DNA of 63,192 nt from a virus. Made by a program: the position numbers and the translations under genes. Of the stretch, positions 14,406-22,300 are shown piece by piece. The stretch spans positions 1 through 63,192 of IMG/VR virus record IMGVR_UViG_3300031566_000027; one strand, given 5' to 3'. The first letter of the stretch is position 1; each line of letters starts with the position of its first letter. Below the pieces are notes generated by a model that saw nothing but the letters and a program-made list of their open reading frames with translations, was not told the origin of the DNA and did not search any database.

Positions 14406-14720
14406 ATGAAAAAACTAATCATCATAATTGTTGCAGTTATCCTGGCCGGGTTCTGCCTGGGAGTCGGCTATCAGGCCGGCAAGATGCAGGGCAAGGCTAA
14501 TTGTATCGCCACGGTAACAGAAAACTGCCGGGAAATCTGCGGTGTTGGTGACGATTTTTGTTACCCGGACGATGAGGAAACCGCGATCGAATCCGAGGGC
14601 GATGAGAATCTCGCCTTTTACGGGGGGGGGCCGTGGATAAATTCAAACCGGCAATATTGCCGATACCGACAATCAAGGCCTTGCGGCGGAAATCCGGATG
14701 CTCCAAAAAAGAGGCTATAA
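14406..14720 (+). CDS. Membrane-anchored Cys-rich small protein, end uncertain
   Basis: As read, 104 residues with a GGGGATC site. A basic start and a hydrophobic helix (KKLIIIIVAVILAGFCLGVG) anchor it, followed by a Cys-rich acidic part (CREICGVGDDFC). At 14622-14630 there is a run of nine G. With one G fewer the frame would stop in a GTGGATAA overlap exactly at the start of the next gene, giving 77 residues. The last 25 residues as read are therefore doubtful. Confidence 0.6.
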   Translation: MKKLIIIIVAVILAGFCLGVGYQAGKMQGKANCIATVTENCREICGVGDDFCYPDDEETAIESEGDENLAFYGGGPWINSNRQYCRYRQSRPCGGNPDAPKKRL

Positions 14721-14989
14721 GGGTGATTGAATCCTTAAAGGGCGGCCAACACTGGCTAAACGATACCTATCAGGTAGAGGTCCGAGAGCACTGTCCGGGC
14801 CGGGATTGGCCGCCTATGTTATGGTTGAGCATTAAACGGCGCGATAAGGAATGGATCCACGATTGGCGCGAATTGCAGGAAATCAAAAACCAGTTGATTG
14901 GCCCGGAACATGAGGCCGTTGAATTATATCCCTCTGAATCGCGGGTTATCGATGGCGCGAATCTACATCAGCCGCAAAAAGAATTATAA
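14633..14989 (+). CDS. DUF7694-like phage protein
   Basis: 118 residues with a GTG start after the poly-G run, which provides the ribosome site. The segment LSIKRRDKEWIHDWRELQEI, then KNQLIGPEHEAVELYPSESR, then VIDGANLHQ matches a widespread small phage protein pattern (DUF7694 as I recall it). Function unknown. Confidence 0.72.
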   Translation: MDKFKPAILPIPTIKALRRKSGCSKKEAIRVIESLKGGQHWLNDTYQVEVREHCPGRDWPPMLWLSIKRRDKEWIHDWRELQEIKNQLIGPEHEAVELYPSESRVIDGANLHQPQKEL

Positions 14990-15004
14990 AGGAGCAATGG
15001 TTAA

Positions 15005-15187
15005 ATGAGAAAAACAATATATCAATGTAATTTATGTGAGCAACAATGGGAAGAGGATTATGTATTTGGAGTTTCACTAGATGGAGATGAATTAGGTAGA
15101 GATGAGGTAATTCTAGTTGAAGCAGAAGATTCCGAAAAACATATATGCAGAGGGTGTATCATAGCTATCAAAGGATATGAAAAATAA
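15005..15187 (+). CDS. Small Cys-pair protein in AT-rich patch
   Basis: 60 residues with a GGAG site. Two pairs of Cys (CNLC near the start and CRGC near the end) suggest a zinc ribbon. The DNA is far more AT-rich than the neighbours and lacks the GATC sites common elsewhere, suggesting recent acquisition. Stop and next start overlap in ATAATG spacing. Confidence 0.65.
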   Translation: MRKTIYQCNLCEQQWEEDYVFGVSLDGDELGRDEVILVEAEDSEKHICRGCIIAIKGYEK

Positions 15188-15441
15188 TGCCTTATGTAAA
15201 ATGTTCTAAATGTATGCATGAATGGGAGACTACAAACTTGAAAGAAAAATGCCGTTGGTGTAAAGCCCCTATTGGTAATGTTTTAGAAGAAGAGACACCA
15301 CAATATCACCTTTATTGCTTTCAGGATCCTAACCTTAGATTCCCATTTGGTATGTGGAGTAACGGACCGGCCAGGGCCACGCCCGAGCACGCCGAAAAGT
15401 TGGGCGGCAAACAAAGACCTTTTGAAAAGGGGGAAAAATGA
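15187..15441 (+). CDS. Zinc-ribbon protein with a composition break
   Basis: 84 residues. The N-terminal part carries CSKC and CRWC pairs. Base composition switches from AT-rich to the phage norm at about 15350, within codons for the FGMWSNGPARATPEH segment. This suggests recombination inside the gene that joined a foreign 5' part to a resident 3' part. Confidence 0.65.
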   Translation: MPYVKCSKCMHEWETTNLKEKCRWCKAPIGNVLEEETPQYHLYCFQDPNLRFPFGMWSNGPARATPEHAEKLGGKQRPFEKGEK

Positions 15442-15893
15442 AAGTACGGGTACACGGCCGAAATTATTATGATCTGATCTGCACCCAGGATCACTATATT
15501 TTCGCGTTCAAACACAAAACACCCGCAATCCTGCCCCTCCGGATGCCGATGGCCTGCGGTGAGATCTTATGGCCCGGTGATATCATTTCTTATATTGGGG
15601 GCAAGCGGACCAGTGCCGGATTTTACTGCCTGGATATGCTGCCGGATTGCGGCCTGATGTTCGCCGGAGTCCATATCGATGATGATGGAGAATTTTTACT
15701 TTGTTTCGACCGCACCCGGAACGGCAAATTCCTGCCGACTGAAAACCATGAGTATCCGCGGATCTATTATGGATATATCTGGTTAGGCCAGGAAAACTGC
15801 CTTTGCTACACACTGCCTGGCAACGCCGGCCGGGTTGTCGAAACCTCAACCGTTAAATTTTTAGCGAGGGGATGCCGGGATGAATATAAATAA
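15438..15893 (+). CDS. Hypothetical protein
   Basis: 151 residues starting in an ATGA overlap with the preceding stop. Beta-rich, with several Cys and aromatic residues (ISYIGGKRTSAGFYCLDMLP, YYGYIWLGQENCLCYTLPG). No family recognised. Confidence 0.65.
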   Translation: MKVRVHGRNYYDLICTQDHYIFAFKHKTPAILPLRMPMACGEILWPGDIISYIGGKRTSAGFYCLDMLPDCGLMFAGVHIDDDGEFLLCFDRTRNGKFLPTENHEYPRIYYGYIWLGQENCLCYTLPGNAGRVVETSTVKFLARGCRDEYK

Positions 15894-16077
15894 ATGTAAA
15901 TGCGGGGCGGATATAGCGTTTATTGAAATGGCGAGCGGGAAAAAAATGCCAATAGACGCCCAATGGGAAAACATGGTCTGGATCAACCAGGGAGGCGCCG
16001 GCCAAATGGTTAAGGTTTACCGGCCGCATTGGGGCACCTGCCCCCTGGCCAAACAATTTAAAAAGAAAGGGGATTGA
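15880..16077 (+). CDS. Small zinc-binding protein
   Basis: 65 residues overlapping the previous gene by 14 bases. CKCGA at the N-terminus and HWGTCPLA at the C-terminus could form one zinc site, with KKMPIDAQ between. Similar small proteins with CxCG...HxxxCP patterns are common in phage replication clusters. Function unknown. Confidence 0.68.
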   Translation: MNINKCKCGADIAFIEMASGKKMPIDAQWENMVWINQGGAGQMVKVYRPHWGTCPLAKQFKKKGD

Positions 16078-16080
16078 TCA

Positions 16081-17157
16081 ATGGATGCAAAAGAAAAGTT
16101 TTTGTTGGCGATGGAAAAGGCAAAGCAGGATGGATGGAATATCATAACGCCGGCGATCACCACCGAGGGCCTAACACCCCTCCACTCGGTTACGGTTGAA
16201 CATATCGAGCTCTCGCCTAATCCTAAAGACGGTGACGTATATTCACACGATAAAGATAAAATGATCATCAACAAACATGGCCTGCAAAAGCTATCAAACC
16301 TGGCCGGCATTGAAATGATAGATACGATGCGGACCGATAACGGGTCTGATCGCCAGTATATCAGCTTTAAGGCCGGAGGGTTTATCCGCAAGGCCGATGC
16401 CTCCGTGGTTATGTGTGTGAAAACATACGCGATGGATTTTGAAGTCATTGAGGAAAAGGTTTTAGAGTTGTACCAGGAAAAAATGAAAAAGTGGTGCAAG
16501 GATAAGGCAAAAACCGCCTGGCCCAATAATTTAACCGAAAATCAGAGGCAGGAATATATCAACTTTAACGCCCGGAAAGAGGTACGGCGCCGCCGCGAAT
16601 ATAAGGTCCAACTTTGTGAATCAGGGGCCCAGGCCCGGGTTATGCGCGATCTTTTAGGCCTTAAAGCATTTTATTCGCCGGCGGAGTTGCAAAAACCCTT
16701 TGTGGTGGTCCGCATAACGCTTAAACCAGACTATGAGGATCCGGCCATTAAGATGATGCTCACCCAGGCGGCGATAAGCGCCTCTGGCCAGGTGTTCGGT
16801 CATGCTCCGGGGTATCCGCCGGCGCTTGCCGCGCCTGCCGCGCCTGCCGCTCAAATAACACATGAGGATCCGGATATACCCGAGCCCGCCGCCATGCCTA
16901 ACGGAGGGCCTATCGAGGATGCCGATTACGAGGAGGCAGCTGCCGCCGCCGGCCCGCCGGATCCGGCCGAGGTCGCCCGCGCCGACTTTGAGGGCGCCGA
17001 TGATAAAAACAAGATCAAAATGATCGAAAAGCTCATGGTTCTGAAAGGATATGACAAAAAACAGTTGAAAAAACCCCTGGGCCAATTTTCAGATGTTCAC
17101 CTTTTAACTTTTTATGATGCGTTATCCGCGATGCCGGATGATGATATCCCATATTAG
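16081..17157 (+). CDS. Putative recombination / ssDNA-annealing-type protein
   Basis: 358 residues. The N-terminal 235 residues are alpha/beta with a segment (CESGAQARVMRDLLGLKAFY, then PFVVVRITLKPDYEDP) seen in uncharacterised phage recombination-associated proteins. A low-complexity Ala/Pro/acidic linker (about 245-305) connects to a short basic C-terminal helix bundle and an acidic DDDIPY tail like those of SSB or annealing proteins. It lies just upstream of the SbcCD pair. Ends in TAG followed at once by the next gene's GGAGGAGG site. Confidence 0.5.
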   Translation: MDAKEKFLLAMEKAKQDGWNIITPAITTEGLTPLHSVTVEHIELSPNPKDGDVYSHDKDKMIINKHGLQKLSNLAGIEMIDTMRTDNGSDRQYISFKAGGFIRKADASVVMCVKTYAMDFEVIEEKVLELYQEKMKKWCKDKAKTAWPNNLTENQRQEYINFNARKEVRRRREYKVQLCESGAQARVMRDLLGLKAFYSPAELQKPFVVVRITLKPDYEDPAIKMMLTQAAISASGQVFGHAPGYPPALAAPAAPAAQITHEDPDIPEPAAMPNGGPIEDADYEEAAAAAGPPDPAEVARADFEGADDKNKIKMIEKLMVLKGYDKKQLKKPLGQFSDVHLLTFYDALSAMPDDDIPY

Positions 17158-17170
17158 GAGGAGGATCCTG

Positions 17171-17401
17171 ATGCCGACAGTACCACTGCATGATAATCCG
17201 TCAATGCCAAATGATTTTAGCCCGGATCGCATTAAGCGGATCCGGAAACTCTATGGGGAAAACACTGCCGAATTTTCAAAACGGTTTAACGTAAGTGCTA
17301 AAACGGTCGAGGCCTGGGAACAGGGGCGCCGGAGCGTAAAGGGCCCGGCGTGCCTGATTTACGATTACCTGGCCTGGACCGCAAAAGGGGAGGAACTATG
17401 A
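17171..17401 (+). CDS. XRE-family HTH protein
   Basis: 76 residues from the ATG at 17171 with a strong AGGAGGAGG site. Residues about 18-55 (IKRIRKLYGENTAEFSKRFN, VSAKTVEAWEQG) form a classical XRE helix-turn-helix. It ends in an ATGA overlap with the SbcD-like gene, so it may autoregulate the recombination genes. Confidence 0.8.
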   Translation: MPTVPLHDNPSMPNDFSPDRIKRIRKLYGENTAEFSKRFNVSAKTVEAWEQGRRSVKGPACLIYDYLAWTAKGEEL

Positions 17402-18603
17402 AAATATTGCATACAGCTGATTGGCATATCGATGCCAACATTATCGAGGCGGGCCGATGCCTAAAGTTTATGACGGATAAGGCGCCCACGATTCAACCGG
17501 ATCTTGTTTGTGTGACAGGGGATATGTTTAATTCCTCCGATGTTCGCCTGGATTCAGATGCCGCACGCCTGGCCATGATCACGGTACAACGCCTGGCCGA
17601 GGCCGCCCGGTTTGGAGTCCTGATCCTGATCGGAACGCCATCCCATGACGGCCTGGCCGCTAAAATATTTGATGGCCTCCATAAGGTGACGGTGTTCCAC
17701 CATCCAACCTCGATGATAATCGATACCACGGATTATGGCGGATTCCTTAAATACGGATTCAGGAAATTGATGGTTTCCTGCCTGCCGCAACCTACAAAGC
17801 AATATCTTGAAACGGTGGCCACCGGCAATATCGAGGACGTTAATCTAAAGATGGCGGAGGCCTTGACTTCCATCTGTGCCGGGTTCGGGGCCGCCAGTGT
17901 TGAAGTGGACGGCCCTCATATCTGCCTCGGGCATTTTTCGGTGCGGGGTTGCAAGATCTCGCCCACGCAACAAATGATCGGTTATGATATCCAAATGTCA
18001 GCTGATCAACTCCAACTTGCGAAACCTACCATCTGGTGCCTGGGGCATATCCACCACGCCCAGGAAGTCGCGCCAAATGTGTTTTATTCCGGATCCATCT
18101 ACCGGGTTGACTTTGGAGAGCGGGAATCCGAAAAGGGCTTTTTCGCGCATACGGTCGAGGGCTCCGCCATCAGCTTTTCGCGGAACGTGGTAGAATCTGA
18201 GTTTATCACCACGCCGGCGGCCACCATGAATAAGGTCAAGTTTGATATGGGCAAGGATTACGATATCAGCGATGATGAGATCACCGACAAGATGCAAATC
18301 GAGATCAAGCTCTATGCCGATGAGGCGGCCGGCGTTGATATGGATGCGATAAAAGAGGACTTAATCGCCCGGGGCGCCAAAGAGGTCGATATCATCCTGC
18401 AAAGGCTCCCGAGGCCAAACGTCCGGAGTGCGAAAGTTTTGGCCGTTGAGAGGTTGCGCGATAAATTAATCGCCCGGGCGGAGATCACCGATGAGGAAGT
18501 CGCGCCGGGGATCCTGGAAAAGGCCGATTGGATTGAATCGATGAAATACGAGGCGGTCATGGCCATAATCGAAAAACAGTTCGCAAAGGGGGAATCTGAA
18601 TAA
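17398..18603 (+). CDS. SbcD/Mre11-like (gp47) nuclease
   Basis: 401 residues from the ATG at 17398. A metallophosphoesterase with motifs in order: ADWHID (DxH), VTGDMFNSSD (GD), GTPSHD (in place of GNHD), LGHFSV and LGHIHH. It forms a complex with the SbcC-like ATPase encoded next for processing double-strand ends in replication and recombination. The GTPSHD variant of the GNHD motif keeps the catalytic His-Asp pair. It overlaps the next gene by one base (TAATG). Confidence 0.92.
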   Translation: MKILHTADWHIDANIIEAGRCLKFMTDKAPTIQPDLVCVTGDMFNSSDVRLDSDAARLAMITVQRLAEAARFGVLILIGTPSHDGLAAKIFDGLHKVTVFHHPTSMIIDTTDYGGFLKYGFRKLMVSCLPQPTKQYLETVATGNIEDVNLKMAEALTSICAGFGAASVEVDGPHICLGHFSVRGCKISPTQQMIGYDIQMSADQLQLAKPTIWCLGHIHHAQEVAPNVFYSGSIYRVDFGERESEKGFFAHTVEGSAISFSRNVVESEFITTPAATMNKVKFDMGKDYDISDDEITDKMQIEIKLYADEAAGVDMDAIKEDLIARGAKEVDIILQRLPRPNVRSAKVLAVERLRDKLIARAEITDEEVAPGILEKADWIESMKYEAVMAIIEKQFAKGESE

Positions 18604-21071
18604 TGAAACTAATCGATTTAAAACTAAAGGGATTTATAGGCCTGAAAAAGGGCATGGGCCTCGAGGAAATCAATCTGCCCCTCGGGAATCTATCCGGCCT
18701 GGTGGCGCTCGATGGACCGAACGGCCGCGGAAAAACCACGATTCTTGAAAACCTGCAACCGTTCCGCCAATTCGCAAGCCGAAAAGGAGGATTGAAAAAA
18801 CACTGCTTTGCAAAGGATAGCCAGAAAGAATTAACTTTCGAGTATCAGGGGGATATCATCCGGACCTTGATAAAAATGGACGCACACACTACCCGGAGCG
18901 ATGAGGGCTTTATCTGGATTAACGATCAACCGATGGTGGATGGCAAAGTTTCCAGTTATGACGCGGCGATTCAAGAAATATTTGGATCCCCTAACCTGTT
19001 TTTCTGGTCGATCTTTTGCGCACAAAATAGCAAGCGCCTGATTGACCTGAATACCGGGAAACTTAAAGAGTTATTCACCGAGTTTTTACGCCTCGAACGG
19101 TATCAGATATTCGAGGATACCACAAAAATGGCCCTGGGGTTGCTGCAAGGGATCGGGTCCGCGGCCGAGAATAGCCTCAACCGCGCCGAAAACGATCTGC
19201 TTTTGTATCAAGGGTTCCGTTTCGATGAGGCTATCGATAATTATGTTACTCAAAAAACCGAAAACGAGGCCTCTTTAAAAGATATCGACCATCAGATCGA
19301 AACCCTGCAAAAAGGCCTCGAGGATGCAAAAACCGAGCTCGCGCTAAATGAGGAAAAATCGAAACAACTAAAGGTTGTCACCCTGGACTTAGGCAAGGCC
19401 CGGGATGGGTTAAAGGCGCTCGAACAGGAAAGGGCGGCCAAACATACCGCAATCGGTGAAAAGATGGCCCGTACACAAATGGATCTAAACCGGATCAAGG
19501 AAAGGTTACTTGACTCCGAGCGGATTCGCGCAGCTGCCGACCGGTGCATCACCCTGGATAATCGGATCAGAACCCTGGCCGGCGAGCTCGATATCGCTTA
19601 TACGGCCCGGGAGGCCATTCAAAGCGATCGCGGCGCCCTGAATGAATCCCTTGCGGCCACCATAAGGCTTATTGATGATAACCAGAACAGCCAAATCATT
19701 AAGCAGGCCGAGGCCAAAGCAAACGAATTGGCAACCAGGTATAAGGGGGTTGAGGAAAATTCGATTGATAAGGATCCGGATTTTATCAAAATGAACGCAA
19801 ACCATGCCGCCCTGATTAAGCAATCCGGTGCCCTGGATCAAAAGGATGCGGACTGTATTAGCGAAAAGTGCGGCCTGATTGTCGATGCCATTCAGGCCAA
19901 AAAGGACGCCGCCGAGCTATTAGATAAGATCGCTCAATATACAACCAGGTGGGAAAACGGCAAGCAAGAATCTCTCGATGAGATCCGCAAGGTCCGCCGC
20001 GAGGCCGAGGACCACCTTAACGCGCTTATAAAAAAGGCCGAGGAAAAGATACAAGAATGTGCGCTTTCCGCGAATGATATTAAGGCCAAAATCAAGTTGG
20101 TAAACGAGGATCTCGATGGAATCAATAAGTCTATCGGCGTAAAACTGGCCCAAAAGAAAACCCTCGAGGCCGAATTTAACGAACTGTCCGCGGATGCAAA
20201 ACAGTTAAACGATCTTGATATGGCCGCCATACGGGTCGCCAACCATGAAAAAGCGATCGATGATTTAAAGCTCGAGCTCGCGGAGATAGCTAAAGAATAT
20301 ACCGCTAAAGAGTCCGCTCACCAAAAATTGATCGAAACCCTTAACGATCGCGTGGGAGAGATCAAGATCAACCATGGCGCCGCCCAGGAATACGCCATAA
20401 TGGAAACCGGCCTAAAGGGCGCCCGGGAGTCGCGGGCCAGGTACGTTGAGCATATCAAACAGGCGGAAAACAAAATAGCCGATCTTGCTAAATCTAAAGA
20501 AAAAATGGCCGATCTTAAAAAGGTCCGTAACGAAACCCTTAAACGGAAAATGCAGATATCGGCCGAGGTTTCAGAATGGACCTATCTAAAAACGGCGTGC
20601 GGTAAAAAAGGCTTGCAGGCGCTTGAAATTGATGCCGTATCGCCCACGATCGAGGCCTATGCCAACGATCTTTTAATCTCAACCTTTGGCCCTGGCAATA
20701 CGATCCGGTTTGAAACCCAGGACGCCGATGGCAAAGAGGTTCTAAATATCGTTGTTATGGATCCGGACGGTTCCGAAACGCTACTGGAAAACAAATCCGG
20801 AGGCGAGGCGGTATGGATCCTAAAGGCCTTACGCCTGGCCCTCACCCTGTTATCAAAGGAAAAGGGCGGTCGAAACTTCAAAACGGTGCTCATGGATGAG
20901 GAGGACGGCGCTTTATCGCCGGCAAACGCCGTTAAATTCATCGGATTATATCGATCCATGATGGATATCGGCGGTTTTGATACCTGTTTTTACATTTCTC
21001 ACAAGCAAGAGGCCGTTGGTTTATCCAATCACCGGTTAATCTTTGGTGAAAACGGCATCCAAGTTGATTAG
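18603..21071 (+). CDS. SbcC/Rad50-like (gp46) ATPase
   Basis: 822 residues. Walker A GPNGRGKTT near residue 40, ABC signature KSGGEAVW near 735, Walker B VLMDEEDGALS near 765, with long coiled-coil arms between. The usual zinc hook CxxC at the coil apex may be represented by CISEKC (CX4C) near residue 420, a departure from the canonical spacing. Works with the SbcD-like partner. The TAG stop abuts the second sigma-28-like promoter. Confidence 0.93.
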   Translation: MKLIDLKLKGFIGLKKGMGLEEINLPLGNLSGLVALDGPNGRGKTTILENLQPFRQFASRKGGLKKHCFAKDSQKELTFEYQGDIIRTLIKMDAHTTRSDEGFIWINDQPMVDGKVSSYDAAIQEIFGSPNLFFWSIFCAQNSKRLIDLNTGKLKELFTEFLRLERYQIFEDTTKMALGLLQGIGSAAENSLNRAENDLLLYQGFRFDEAIDNYVTQKTENEASLKDIDHQIETLQKGLEDAKTELALNEEKSKQLKVVTLDLGKARDGLKALEQERAAKHTAIGEKMARTQMDLNRIKERLLDSERIRAAADRCITLDNRIRTLAGELDIAYTAREAIQSDRGALNESLAATIRLIDDNQNSQIIKQAEAKANELATRYKGVEENSIDKDPDFIKMNANHAALIKQSGALDQKDADCISEKCGLIVDAIQAKKDAAELLDKIAQYTTRWENGKQESLDEIRKVRREAEDHLNALIKKAEEKIQECALSANDIKAKIKLVNEDLDGINKSIGVKLAQKKTLEAEFNELSADAKQLNDLDMAAIRVANHEKAIDDLKLELAEIAKEYTAKESAHQKLIETLNDRVGEIKINHGAAQEYAIMETGLKGARESRARYVEHIKQAENKIADLAKSKEKMADLKKVRNETLKRKMQISAEVSEWTYLKTACGKKGLQALEIDAVSPTIEAYANDLLISTFGPGNTIRFETQDADGKEVLNIVVMDPDGSETLLENKSGGEAVWILKALRLALTLLSKEKGGRNFKTVLMDEEDGALSPANAVKFIGLYRSMMDIGGFDTCFYISHKQEAVGLSNHRLIFGENGIQVD

Positions 21072-21081
21072 GATAATTTGC

Positions 21082-21109
21082 TAAAGTTCTAAAAGACAAA
21101 TGCCGATAA
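21082..21109 (+). promoter_or_regulatory. Second sigma-28-type promoter
   Basis: TAAAGTTC (21082-21089), 12-base spacer, GCCGATAA (21102-21109), matching the flagellar sigma consensus at 15 of 16 element positions. The surrounding GGATAATTTnCTAAAG sequence is shared with the copy upstream of 11459. The transcript would include the hairpin at 21190-21242, the VRR-NUC gene and a pilin-like gene. Spacing is one base longer than the usual 11. Confidence 0.72.
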
Positions 21110-21131
21110 CAGAAATTAAGTAGGGGTGCCC

Positions 21132-21362
21132 ATGAAATTCGATTATCTTATAAGGCTATTTGGCCAAATTTGTGAGGAAAAGATATCGGGGCCCTGGGGC
21201 CCAGGCATACGGCGTTCGTATCGCCTGGGCCCTCTCAGGGCCGTTTCTGATGAAATTTTTCTATACCATGGTGGCCTGTTACACATGAAACATTCAAAGT
21301 GCATAGGAGTGACGCCGGGATGGATTATTCAAAAAAACGATCAGAATATGCCGAACAGGTAG
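21132..21362 (+). CDS. Small hypothetical protein, doubtful
   Basis: 76 residues from an ATG with AGGGG upstream. Its middle is encoded by the long hairpin at 21190-21242, and its last 43 bases overlap the VRR-NUC gene. No family. Either a short coding sequence containing a structured element or a leader RNA with a fortuitous frame. Confidence 0.4.
   Translation: MKFDYLIRLFGQICEEKISGPWGPGIRRSYRLGPLRAVSDEIFLYHGGLLHMKHSKCIGVTPGWIIQKNDQNMPNR
21190..21242 (+). ncRNA. Long stem-loop in the leader of the second sigma-28 transcript
   Basis: An outer 7-bp stem (GGCCCTG at 21190-21196 with CAGGGCC at 21236-21242) is stacked on an inner stem. There GGGCCCAGGCATACG (21197-21211) pairs with CGTAT-C-GCCTGGGCCC (21217-21232), with one bulged C and a GCGTT loop. 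In total 22 base pairs, far stronger than any other fold noticed. No U-run follows, so it is not a standard terminator. Possible roles: attenuator, RNA stability element, regulatory RNA or protein-binding site. Confidence 0.6.
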
Positions 21363-21760
21363 CGGTTTTCTTGTGGGCGGCCATGTACGAATCAATGTAT
21401 CCGGATCTTTGGTTAATGTCCGGATCGATTATGGGCGGCACAAAAATACCGTTTAAGATCCTGGCAAAGTGGAAAAAATCAGGCATGAAAAAGGGCAAAC
21501 CGGACATTCAGCTGCCGGTGGCCAGGGGCGGATATATCGGCCTGTGGATTGAATTAAAAACGGCCGGTGGTAAAGATCCATCCTCCGAACAGGTTGAATA
21601 TTTAAAGCGATTGGCAAGGGCAGGGCACTATTGCGTGTGTTGCAAGGGGTCCGATGCGGCGATCCAAGTGATTAAGCGGTACGTTAATGGTAAGATAATC
21701 AAGGGAGGTTCGCAAAATGTTTTATTTGATGAAAGACAAAACGGGGTTTACGCTTATTGA
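21320..21760 (+). CDS. VRR-NUC-type nuclease
   Basis: 146 residues from the ATG at 21320 (AGGAG site). Contains GKPDIQLPVARGGYIGLWIE followed by LKTAGGKDPSSEQVEYLKRL, the GxPD...(E/D)xK arrangement of the PD-(D/E)XK VRR-NUC family, which cleaves branched or flap DNA. Phage members are usually standalone and small like this one. The 3' end overlaps the pilin-like gene by 44 bases. Transcribed with recombination genes or from the sigma-28-type promoter. Confidence 0.87.
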   Translation: MDYSKKRSEYAEQVAVFLWAAMYESMYPDLWLMSGSIMGGTKIPFKILAKWKKSGMKKGKPDIQLPVARGGYIGLWIELKTAGGKDPSSEQVEYLKRLARAGHYCVCCKGSDAAIQVIKRYVNGKIIKGGSQNVLFDERQNGVYAY

Positions 21761-22091
21761 GATCATGGCCGTTCTGGTCATTTTGGGCGTAATTTTTCCG
21801 GTAACGATCAAAAAGTTTAATAATTTTGCAGATAATGCTATCATTATGCAGTTTGATCGAATTGAACGCGAGCTCAACGTGCGGGAAATGGTTACATTTG
21901 CCGATCACCGGATTTCCGGGCGATACACCGATGATGCCGCCCTGTATGCCGCGATCGATTACAACCTGGGCGATGCCAAGTGGATAGCGGGCCCGGCGCC
22001 GGATGGCGGCCAAGTCGGGATCAAGGGGATAACCCGGGCGCTTAAAAGGGTTCAGAGCTCGCCAAAAAAACCGGCCGCGTGGGTAAAGTGA
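21717..22091 (+). CDS. Type IV pilin-like (pseudopilin) protein
   Basis: 124 residues with a GGGAGG site. The leader MFYLMKDKTG ends in Gly, followed by FTLIEIMAVLVILGV: prepilin peptidase cleavage site, Glu at +5 and hydrophobic helix as in PilE/GspG/GspH. The C-terminal part is a short globular domain of about 95 residues, smaller than most major pilins. No pilus assembly gene accompanies it, so it would depend on host prepilin peptidase and machinery. It may alter or block host type IV pili or type II secretion. Confidence 0.82.
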   Translation: MFYLMKDKTGFTLIEIMAVLVILGVIFPVTIKKFNNFADNAIIMQFDRIERELNVREMVTFADHRISGRYTDDAALYAAIDYNLGDAKWIAGPAPDGGQVGIKGITRALKRVQSSPKKPAAWVK

Positions 22092-22300
22092 TGGATGAGG
22101 ACAGGCCCGTTTTTGGGTATCTCGAAAAACAAAAGGTGTTCGTTGCCGATCCTCACGATCTGGCCAGGGCCATCCGGTATGGTGATAAGTTTCACTCTGC
22201 CGATGGCCTGGCCTATTATTTCTGGAAAGGTATCACCTATGTAACGCCGGCGGATCAACCGCCTATGCTGCGTTATATCAAGGGCGGGCGGCCCGCTTAA
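22091..22300 (+). CDS. Small hypothetical protein
   Basis: 69 residues from the ATG at 22091 in a TGATG overlap with the pilin-like gene. Mixed alpha/beta (YLEKQKVFVADPHDLARAIR, YYFWKGITYVTPADQP). Its TAA shares bases with the TAA of the giant gene on the opposite strand. Translational coupling suggests a partner of the pilin-like protein. Confidence 0.6.
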   Translation: MDEDRPVFGYLEKQKVFVADPHDLARAIRYGDKFHSADGLAYYFWKGITYVTPADQPPMLRYIKGGRPA

